From: JBBQYA01 sp038209155
GTDB lineage: Bacteria; Bacteroidota; Bacteroidia; Sphingobacteriales; Sphingobacteriaceae
Assembly: GCA_038209155.1 (NCBI GenBank)
Contig: JBBQYA010000132.1
Coordinates: 1-5,138 of the forward strand
Direction of reading: 5' to 3'
Length of the DNA: 5,138 bases
Made by a program: the position numbers and the translations under genes. Positions 1 to 5,138 of the stretch are shown here, piece by piece. The first letter of the stretch is position 1; each line of letters opens with the position of its first letter. A model generated the notes under the pieces. It was not told the DNA's origin, searched no databases, and was given only the letters and a program-made list of their open reading frames with translations.

Positions 1-1806
1 TTGTAATGTATTAACACCTGCGCTCATATTTTGAGATTTCTCAGATATAGTTTGACCTAAAACATTTGTAATTGTCATCCTTACATTTAAAGATCTTTCT
101 AAATTTACATTAACCTGTGAAACACCAGAGAATGGATTCGGGAAATTGTTAGAAACTGTAAATAAATCATTTTGAACATTGCTAATACCAACTCCTAAGT
201 CGTAGCGTGGTTCAGAAATAGTAAAGTCAGTCAAATCTGCAGTTACACCTTTCAAATATAAATGACCCAAAGGACCTGTATCTGGTCCTGTAATATTTGC
301 AATTACTACTGGAACTTCTATTCCTGTGGCAGTATTTAAAAGTATTGGTGAAATATTAGATAAAAATGAAACACCATCTGCATCTGTACCTTCTGTAATG
401 TTAATAATTGGAGTTACTGTTGAGTTAGAGATATTTACACCCTTCATTTTTAAATCTGGGAATGTATTTCCAGTTCCAGAAGAAGGAGGAGTATCGGCCC
501 AAACAAAAACAATTTTAGAACCGTCTGCAGATCTTGAAACTTGATTTCGTAAATTGTTACCAATAGCAAATGTTGGACTAATATCTACCGCAGCATTACC
601 AACAAAGGAATTTGCTAAAACAGAATCTATAAGAATTGGTTTAAATACAGATCCATTATAATAAATGTCAAATAATAATTTTCTAGCTGTAGGAAAGTAA
701 CCATAAGAACCTGCAGTTCCACCGAAAACCAATGCTGAAACATGTGGGTTACCATTTTTATCAACAGCGATATTGAAGCTACTACCATTTCCAGCAAGAG
801 TAGCTACTCCATTAGCTATACCTGGGTCAACCTCTGAAGTTATTTCTGAGTAGTTGTTTAAGTTACAGAAAATCGGAGAAGCCCAAGTTGCTCCACCATC
901 AGTAGTTTTATACATTGCAATATCATATACCTTTGAGGTATCAGAATCTAAGAAATCACCTTGGATTGCTATCCAACCGATATTTCCTGATGGATCAAAG
1001 GCAATAGCATTCTCAGTACTTGAGTAAACGGTTGAGTCAAAACTAAAATCAAATGGAACCGCTAAAAGTTTTTCTGTCCATACGTATTTATTAAGCCCAG
1101 CATCGAAAGTTCCTTTTTGCAATTTAATGTCAAAAGTATCGACACCAATTGGATATCTATCAACATTCAAAGCCCAAAAATCTCCGCTTTTACCTTTATT
1201 CAAAGAAAAAGGAATATATCCTTTAAAAGTAGTATAATTTGTGGTAACAGCAGAAGCCACAATACTTGTAACTTGACCAGCACTTGCCCAAGAACCTTCT
1301 AATTGACCTGTGTTAGCTGAAGTAAATATTGAATATCTTACATCAGAAGCACTAGTAGAGCCTGTTGTATTTTCTAATGAAGTAGATGGGTAACGATTAT
1401 TAGTGGCACCTGGATTTGCTAAAACATTGTTTGTAAAGGTACTTCCACCATCAGTAGAGAAATCTATTTCAGTAGTGTTACCACTTACACTACCTCTATG
1501 TCCGAACACAACCATGTTCGATAATGGATCAGCAATAACGCAATTTAAAGCAACGCTAATTCCATAAGCGTTTGTAGAACTCCCTAAAGGGATTAAATTA
1601 AGAGCAAAATTTGGAGTTGCATTACTCTTAGGTTTAAGTCGATTAAAATAAGGAATTGTTGAAATAGAAAGATTGACATCATTTGCTGTAATCTCGTTTT
1701 TGATTTTAGTGGCAAATGCTTTAGAATACTTTCCGTTAAGGCTTTGTGCAGACGCCGAAGCCGCTAATCCAAAACCTAATGTAATTAAAAGTAATTTTTT
1801 CATCAT
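1..1806 (-). CDS. Secreted T9SS type A cargo protein with Asp-box motifs (3'-truncated by window edge)
   Basis: The reading frame is open without a stop from the ATG at 1806-1804 to base 1, giving 602 codons; comparison with the paralogue at 1944-3788 suggests about 30 more residues beyond the edge. Residues 1-20 are a signal peptide (MMKK, a hydrophobic Leu/Ala core, ASASA) with predicted cleavage before Gln21, so the product should be exported by Sec. The body is Ser/Thr/Asn/Gly-rich and probably beta-stranded. It has two Asp-box-like motifs, STDGGSTF (117-124) and TTDGGATW (301-308), which in known families mark beta-propeller blades. Other landmarks shared with the paralogue are GKSGDFWA (205-212), GNPH (352-355), a VSRSADG segment (423-429) and FPDL (449-452). 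A T9SS type A sorting domain begins near 551 with NFPNPFSG (554-561) and LGQTISE (583-589); the final GxY and basic end are missing. The product is expected to cross the outer membrane by T9SS and be released or anchored at the surface. Substrate or ligand is unknown. A second ATG directly follows the first and could be the true start. Confidence 0.9.
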   Translation of the reverse strand, partial: MMKKLLLITLGFGLAASASAQSLNGKYSKAFATKIKNEITANDVNLSISTIPYFNRLKPKSNATPNFALNLIPLGSSTNAYGISVALNCVIADPLSNMVVFGHRGSVSGNTTEIDFSTDGGSTFTNNVLANPGATNNRYPSTSLENTTGSTSASDVRYSIFTSANTGQLEGSWASAGQVTSIVASAVTTNYTTFKGYIPFSLNKGKSGDFWALNVDRYPIGVDTFDIKLQKGTFDAGLNKYVWTEKLLAVPFDFSFDSTVYSSTENAIAFDPSGNIGWIAIQGDFLDSDTSKVYDIAMYKTTDGGATWASPIFCNLNNYSEITSEVDPGIANGVATLAGNGSSFNIAVDKNGNPHVSALVFGGTAGSYGYFPTARKLLFDIYYNGSVFKPILIDSVLANSFVGNAAVDISPTFAIGNNLRNQVSRSADGSKIVFVWADTPPSSGTGNTFPDLKMKGVNISNSTVTPIINITEGTDADGVSFLSNISPILLNTATGIEVPVVIANITGPDTGPLGHLYLKGVTADLTDFTISEPRYDLGVGISNVQNDLFTVSNNFPNPFSGVSQVNVNLERSLNVRMTITNVLGQTISEKSQNMSAGVNTLQ

Positions 1807-1818
1807 GTGTTGTTTATT
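1736..1818 (-). repeat. Leader/signal-peptide direct repeat, copy A
   Basis: This 83-base block covers the last part of the 5' leader, the ATG ATG start and the signal-peptide codons of gene 1. It matches 3718-3800 at 82 of 83 positions. The only difference is g1751 versus a3733, which changes Ser19 to Phe19 just before the predicted signal-peptidase site. Similarity drops sharply on the mature-protein side and becomes gapped but still recognisable on the promoter side. Confidence 0.93.
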
Positions 1819-1845
1819 TGAGTTTTAAAATATGAAATGATAAAT

Positions 1846-1876
1846 CTAAGTTACTGTTTAAATTTTTTCAATGCAA
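1846..1876 (-). promoter_or_regulatory. Putative Bacteroidetes-type promoter of gene 1
   Basis: On the minus strand a TTG (1876-1874, within TTTATTTGCA) is followed after 20 bases by TAACTTAG (1853-1846). This fits the Bacteroidetes -33 TTG / -7 TAnnTTTG pattern with one mismatch in the -7 element (TTAG for TTTG). The same TTTGCA box and the same 20-base spacing occur upstream of the paralogue, which supports the call. Transcription would start near 1840, giving a leader of roughly 35 bases that ends in AATAAACAACAC before the ATG. No Shine-Dalgarno sequence is present, as is usual in this phylum. Confidence 0.55.
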
Positions 1877-1886
1877 ATAAATTAAC

Positions 1887-1921
1887 AAAAAACCCTGCTC
1901 AGCATAGCCGAGCAGGGTTTT
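1887..1921 (-). terminator. Intrinsic terminator downstream of the 1944-3788 gene
   Basis: A perfect 12-bp stem is formed by 1889-1900 (AAAACCCTGCTC) and 1910-1921 (GAGCAGGGTTTT), with a 9-base loop that can pair further (GC/GC around ATA). On the minus strand the G/C-rich core is followed by six T residues (bases 1892-1887), a classic rho-independent terminator. It lies 23 bases beyond the stop codon of gene 2 and just upstream of the gene 1 promoter, so it insulates the two paralogues. The plus-strand side also has a T-rich tail, but no plus-strand gene leads into it. Confidence 0.92.
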
Positions 1922-1943
1922 AATTTTTAACGATCGGATTATA

Positions 1944-3788
1944 TTATCGAACGATCATTTTGTTGGTAACATTAAAACCACCTGCATTTACTGTGTAGAA
2001 ATATACACCAGAAGATAAACCAGTAGCATCTAATGTTAATATATGAGTAGTAGCAGCAAGATTAGAATAAGTTCTTTCTGAAACTACCTGTCCTAAAGTG
2101 TTTACAATTTTAGTTGTAACAGTAGAAGGCTTAGTCAATGTAACATTAATTTCTGATTTTCCAGAGAATGGATTTGGATAATTGTTAGAAACTACAAATA
2201 AATTATTAGTTAAATTGCTAGAAAACCCAGAACTTGTTTTTAATTGAAAAGTGAATTCTGAGTTTTCAAATTCAATTCCATCAATATAAGAAAAATTAGC
2301 TGCCACTGCGTTAGAAGCACCTGGGACTGCAATTACAGCTGGAACTTTGTTACCACCAGTAGCAGTACTCAAAGTAGTTGGAGCAAAAGTTGCGAAGTAA
2401 ACTACACCATCAACATCTGTTCCGCCTGAAACATCAGTAGTTGAAGTAGCTAATCTGCTAACAACATCAATTCCTTTAATATACAAATCTGGAAAACTGT
2501 TATCAAATGGAGCTGCTTGATTGGCAAACTTAGTATCTGACCATCCTATAAATACTTTAGTACCATCTGTTGAACGAGAAACTTGAACTCTATTATCTTG
2601 AGTTTGATCTGGTGTTGCATCACCTCGAAAAGTTGAAACTGTATCAATGAATATTGATTCCCAAACGCTTGAAGCTGAATTATAAGAAATATCAAAAATA
2701 GTATATCTTTTGTTTGAGATTGAATATCCAGATCCTGATCCTACAATAGAGGCATAATGAGGATTTCCAAAAACATCAACAGTTAAGTCTGCATCAAAAC
2801 CTGTACCTGCTGTATCTCCTAAATCTACTAGACTATCTATAACGATTTGGAATTGATCTAAATCAACTACAATAGGAGAAGACCAAGTAGCACCAAAATC
2901 TGATGATTTGTAAAAAATTGGATTATATCCTCCAGTAGTACCTACAAGATCGCCTGTTACAGCTACCCATCCAAATTGACCAGTAGGGCTAAAGCCAACA
3001 TTAACATTTGCAATTTTTGTAAGAGAATCAACTGGACTTACATAACTGTCTGCAAATGTTTGAGCAATAGACCAGTCTACATCATTTGTTCCTGAATTGA
3101 AAACTCCTTTGTACAATAAGACATTACTTAAATCATCTGCTGTAACATCTACAGCCCAAAATTCTCCTGACTTACCTTCAACTAAACTTGTTGGAACTCC
3201 AGCATTTTGACTGTTTAAACCTGTAGCTTCTGAATTTGAAGCTCCATCTAATCTTCTTGCACCAGTTACCAATGTTCCGAAACCACCACCAGGACCACCT
3301 AAAGTAGCTCCCATGTAAGAAATGTAAGCATTTCCAAAGTTTGTGTTACCAGCTGGGTTATACACTACATTTTGTGGGAAACGACCTGCAGGAGTATTTA
3401 GTGGATTAACTGGGCCTTGATTAATTAAAAAAGATAGACCATTGTCAGAAGATAAATCATAGCGGTAATTTCCAGATCCACCTGATCCTGTAACGGCTGC
3501 ATTATTTCTGTGAAGGAAATTCACTGTATTTATAGCAGAACTTGCAGAAAGTGTATTTCCTTCATTTGAAAGTGCAGTAAAAAGATTAGAAGCCGATCCT
3601 AATGGTCTAACGACTACGTTTAAAACTGAAGTTTTAGGGCTTGTAACTTTTTTGCTTGGTTTAGCAACAGAAATAGTAGAGGCTTTTGTCTCATCTATTT
3701 TCGTGTAATCAATTTTTTTAAGGCTTTGTGCAAACGCCGAAGCCGCTAATCCAAAACCTAATGTAATTAAAAGTAATTTTTTCATCAT
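1944..3788 (-). CDS. Secreted T9SS type A cargo protein with Asp-box motifs (complete paralogue)
   Basis: This is a complete 614-residue protein. Residues 1-20 form a signal peptide ending AASAFA with predicted cleavage before Gln21, fitting the Bacteroidetes preference for Gln at the mature N-terminus. Residues 22-60 are a Lys/Ser/Thr-rich stretch without a recognised fold. The body (about 60-530) is Gly/Ser/Thr/Asn-rich and likely all-beta, with Asp-box-like motifs SSDNGLSF (113-120) and SSDFGATW (295-302). Blocks shared with the downstream paralogue include GKSGEFWA (205-212), GNPH (341-344), VSRSTDG (403-409), FPDL (432-435) and GTDVDGV (456-462). Residues about 533-614 form the T9SS type A sorting domain: NYPNPFSG (536-543), LGQVVSE (565-571), GVYFYTV (594-600) and the terminal KMIVR. 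It should be exported by Sec, cross the outer membrane by T9SS, and have the domain removed on release or attachment. Asp boxes occur in sialidases and in many non-enzymatic propellers; I see no convincing catalytic set, so no activity is assigned. The ATG ATG pair leaves a one-residue start ambiguity. Confidence 0.95.
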   Translation of the reverse strand: MMKKLLLITLGFGLAASAFAQSLKKIDYTKIDETKASTISVAKPSKKVTSPKTSVLNVVVRPLGSASNLFTALSNEGNTLSASSAINTVNFLHRNNAAVTGSGGSGNYRYDLSSDNGLSFLINQGPVNPLNTPAGRFPQNVVYNPAGNTNFGNAYISYMGATLGGPGGGFGTLVTGARRLDGASNSEATGLNSQNAGVPTSLVEGKSGEFWAVDVTADDLSNVLLYKGVFNSGTNDVDWSIAQTFADSYVSPVDSLTKIANVNVGFSPTGQFGWVAVTGDLVGTTGGYNPIFYKSSDFGATWSSPIVVDLDQFQIVIDSLVDLGDTAGTGFDADLTVDVFGNPHYASIVGSGSGYSISNKRYTIFDISYNSASSVWESIFIDTVSTFRGDATPDQTQDNRVQVSRSTDGTKVFIGWSDTKFANQAAPFDNSFPDLYIKGIDVVSRLATSTTDVSGGTDVDGVVYFATFAPTTLSTATGGNKVPAVIAVPGASNAVAANFSYIDGIEFENSEFTFQLKTSSGFSSNLTNNLFVVSNNYPNPFSGKSEINVTLTKPSTVTTKIVNTLGQVVSERTYSNLAATTHILTLDATGLSSGVYFYTVNAGGFNVTNKMIVR

Positions 3789-3800
3789 GTGTTGTTTATT
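3718..3800 (-). repeat. Leader/signal-peptide direct repeat, copy B
   Basis: This is the partner of 1736-1818 (82 of 83 bases identical), covering the start region and signal-peptide codons of the complete paralogue. Beyond base 3718, inside the mature coding region, similarity to copy A is lost at once. Upstream of 3800, similarity continues in a gapped form through the promoter. Confidence 0.93.
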
Positions 3801-3835
3801 AAAGTTTTAAATATAAAAATGATAATCTGTTAATC

Positions 3836-3866
3836 CAAAGTTAACATTAAAAGAATTTTATTGCAA
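3836..3866 (-). promoter_or_regulatory. Putative Bacteroidetes-type promoter of the 1944-3788 gene
   Basis: On the minus strand TTG (3866-3864, within TTTATTTGCA) is followed after exactly 20 bases by TAACTTTG (3843-3836), a full match to the TAnnTTTG -7 consensus. Transcription would start near 3830, leaving a leader of about 40 bases that ends AATAAACAACAC before the ATG. The arrangement is duplicated upstream of the gene 1 copy with identical spacing. A short inverted repeat, GTTAA (3829-3833) and TTAAC (3841-3845), overlaps the -7 and start region; it could be chance in such AT-rich DNA. Confidence 0.65.
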
Positions 3867-3904
3867 ATAAATAATTTTAAAAATGCAAGGTATTTTCTTA
3901 ATGC

Positions 3905-3912
3905 TAATTTTG
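3905..3912 (+). promoter_or_regulatory. Candidate -7 element for the dehydrogenase gene
   Basis: TAATTTTG fully matches the TAnnTTTG -7 consensus and ends 6 bases before the preferred ATG at 3919. No TTG lies at the usual distance upstream, so the promoter would be incomplete. If real, transcription would begin at or next to the start codon and the mRNA would be leaderless or nearly so. A chance match is quite possible in AT-rich DNA. Confidence 0.25.
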
Positions 3913-3918
3913 TGCAAT

Positions 3919-5019
3919 ATGTCAAAAAATATTCCACATTTCTCTAGTCAACAACTAAATATTTTTACTCAAGAAATATTTCAATCCATTGGAATTTCTA
4001 GATCAGAAGCAGAACTCGCTGCTAATGTTCTTATTAGTGCAGATTTGCGAGGCATAGATTCGCATGGAGTAGCTAGATTAATTGGTTATATTAGACTTTG
4101 GGAGAAAAAAAGATTGAATTCTAAACCTATTATTAAAGTAATTCACGAAACTCCATCTACTGCAACTATGGATGGTGATAATGGTTTGGGATTGGTGGTT
4201 GGCTGTCCTGCAATGGAATTAGCCATCAAAAAAGCAAATGAAGTGGGGACTGGTTGGGTAGCTGTAAGGAATTCTAACCACTTCGGAATAGCAGGTTTTT
4301 ACGCAATGATGGCTTTAGAACATGATATGATTGGAATTGCAATGACCAATGCAAGTCCGCTAGTTGCACCTACTTTTTCATCAGAAAGAATGCTGGGAAC
4401 AAATCCCATGGCTTATGCTTTTCCAGCAGGAAAATATCCTCCAGTAGTGATAGATATGGCAACTTCTGCCGCAGCTAATGGAAAATTAGAAATTGCTCAA
4501 CGCAAAAATTTAGAAGTTCCAGAAGGTTGGATACAACAAAAAGATGGAAAAGCTACTGTTGATGCTTCTGGAGTGAAAAACGGAGGTTCATTATTACCTT
4601 TAGGAAGCAATCGAGATTTGGGTAGCCACAAAGGTTATGGATTGAGTGCAGTGGTTGATATTTTATCGGCAGTATTGTCTGGCGCTAATTATGGTCCTTG
4701 GGTTCCACCATTTGTGAGTTTTTTAGAACCACCAATTGATCCTGTTGGATTAGGAATTGGTCATTTTTTTGGAGCAATGCGTGTGGATGCTTTCCGGCCA
4801 GTTGAGGATTTTAAATCCAATATGGATAATTGGATTAAGCGTTTTAAAAATGCAGAAAGTATAGATCCGATGCAGCCAGTGATTATTCCTGGTGAACCAG
4901 AAGCTGAATTTGAAAAACATCGAAGTGCACATGGAATTCCTTTAAATGAATTGGTTATAAAGGACTTAAAGGGCCTAGGTGAGAAATTTGGGGTGAAATT
5001 TGAACCACAAAGGCTCTAA
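3919..5019 (+). CDS. Ldh2-family NAD(P)-dependent malate/L-lactate dehydrogenase-like oxidoreductase
   Basis: The product is a cytosolic oxidoreductase of the Ldh2 (malate/L-lactate dehydrogenase) family, which interconverts 2-hydroxy acids and 2-oxo acids with NAD(P) and is unrelated to classical Rossmann-fold lactate and malate dehydrogenases. Numbered from the ATG at 3919 (366 residues), it has the family's landmarks in order: ADLRGIDSHG (41-50, conserved His49) and a following RLIGYIR segment, SNHFGIAG (119-126, His121), GTNPMAYAFPA (160-170), DMATSAAANGK (179-189), LLPLGS (225-230), HKGYGL (237-242) and the C-terminal GHFFGAMRVDAF (281-292). Length suits the family. In-frame ATGs also exist at 3883 and 3901, but they would add a hydrophobic stretch (MQGIFLMLILCN) not expected in this cytosolic family, so 3919 is preferred. 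The substrate cannot be told from sequence: malate, lactate, ureidoglycolate, sulfolactate and diketogulonate enzymes all belong here. The last six residues (FEPQRL) and the stop codon lie in a tandem repeat and are probably not ancestral. No terminator hairpin follows. Confidence 0.92.
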   Translation: MSKNIPHFSSQQLNIFTQEIFQSIGISRSEAELAANVLISADLRGIDSHGVARLIGYIRLWEKKRLNSKPIIKVIHETPSTATMDGDNGLGLVVGCPAMELAIKKANEVGTGWVAVRNSNHFGIAGFYAMMALEHDMIGIAMTNASPLVAPTFSSERMLGTNPMAYAFPAGKYPPVVIDMATSAAANGKLEIAQRKNLEVPEGWIQQKDGKATVDASGVKNGGSLLPLGSNRDLGSHKGYGLSAVVDILSAVLSGANYGPWVPPFVSFLEPPIDPVGLGIGHFFGAMRVDAFRPVEDFKSNMDNWIKRFKNAESIDPMQPVIIPGEPEAEFEKHRSAHGIPLNELVIKDLKGLGEKFGVKFEPQRL

Positions 5020-5115
5020 GTTAAAATAAGAAGCATAAAGTATTTGAACCACGAAGGCACAAAGTTAAATAAGAAGCATAAAGTATTTGAACCACGAAGG
5101 CACTAAGGCTCTAAG
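4998..5115 (+). repeat. Imperfect tandem repeat, two 43-44 bp units plus a partial third, overlapping the dehydrogenase 3' end
   Basis: Units run 4998-5041, 5042-5084 and a partial 5085-5115, each opening with ATTTGAACCAC. Units 1 and 2 differ by three substitutions and one indel. Unit 3 shares the opening (to GGCAC) with unit 2, then ends in GGCTCTAAG, a string also present in unit 1. Within units there is an 8-base sub-period of the form sCACnAAG, clearest in unit 3 as CCACGAAG, GCACTAAG, GCTCTAAG. From memory, similar ACCACnAAGGCAC-type intergenic repeats occur in many bacterial genomes; I cannot verify their relation here. Unit 1 overlaps the last codons and stop of the dehydrogenase gene. 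The rest of the window to 5138 is A/G-rich and shows no gene. Confidence 0.9.
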
Positions 5116-5138
5116 AATAAAAAAAGAAAGTAAAAGAA

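Noticed and set aside
326..544. 72-codon plus-strand open frame opposite gene 1
   Set aside because: It lies antisense to a well-supported T9SS cargo gene, has no recognisable domain, and has no promoter or leader of its own; it is a shadow frame.
1117..1302. 61-codon plus-strand open frame opposite gene 1
   Set aside because: It is antisense to the GKSGDFWA region of the real gene and its translation looks like random low-GC sequence.
1..3788. Calling the paired secreted proteins sialidases
   Set aside because: Asp boxes alone are not diagnostic; I see no convincing FRIP-type motif or arginine triad, so enzyme activity is not claimed.
3829..3845. GTTAA-N7-TTAAC inverted repeat as an operator over the gene 2 promoter
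   Set aside because: The arms are only five bases in very AT-rich DNA and are not conserved upstream of the paralogue; it is noted within the promoter entry only.
3883..3918. N-terminal extension of the dehydrogenase (MQGIFLMLILCN) as a signal peptide or membrane anchor
   Set aside because: It lacks a basic n-region and a cleavage site, the family is cytosolic, and a later ATG gives the expected N-terminus.
4750..4932. 60-codon minus-strand open frame opposite the dehydrogenase gene
   Set aside because: The plus-strand frame encodes conserved Ldh2-family residues throughout; the antisense translation is Phe/Ile/His-rich without any motif.
4998..5115. CRISPR array
   Set aside because: The units are contiguous tandem copies with no unique spacers between them, and no cas gene is present.

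Overview
The window looks like a low-GC Bacteroidota genome, most likely Flavobacteriia or a close relative. Two proteins have type A type IX secretion system (T9SS) C-terminal sorting domains, their signal peptides are followed by Gln (the Bacteroidetes 'Q-rule'), promoter-like sites match the Bacteroidetes TTG / TAnnTTTG pattern, and start codons sit behind A-rich leaders without Shine-Dalgarno sequences. This assignment is inferred from sequence style, not from a database match.

Layout. (1) 1-1806, minus strand: a gene for a large secreted T9SS cargo protein whose 3' end runs off the left edge; about 30 residues are missing. (2) 1807-1943: a short intergenic region with a strong intrinsic terminator for the upstream gene and a promoter-like pair for gene 1. 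(3) 1944-3788, minus strand: a complete 614-residue paralogue of gene 1 with the same architecture: signal peptide, Asp-box-containing beta-rich body, T9SS type A sorting domain. (4) 3789-3918: a divergent intergenic region with a well-matched promoter for gene 2 and a weaker candidate for gene 3. (5) 3919-5019, plus strand: a cytosolic Ldh2-type (malate/L-lactate dehydrogenase family) NAD(P)-dependent oxidoreductase. (6) 4998-5115: an imperfect 43-44 bp tandem repeat that starts inside the last codons of the dehydrogenase gene and supplies its C-terminus and stop codon. 5116-5138 is A/G-rich with no gene visible.

Genes 1 and 2 are a tandem duplication with an offset of about 1982 bp. Each copy keeps its own promoter, and gene 2 is followed by its own terminator, so they look like separately transcribed units rather than an operon. 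The leader and signal-peptide DNA is almost identical between copies (82 of 83 bases) and the sorting-domain DNA is also similar, while the mature bodies have diverged strongly. The dehydrogenase is divergently oriented and has no evident functional link to the two secreted proteins.

I see no defence system, mobile element, CRISPR array or RNA gene. The points most worth a second look are the mosaic conservation of the tandem secreted pair and the repeat that overprints the end of the dehydrogenase gene.
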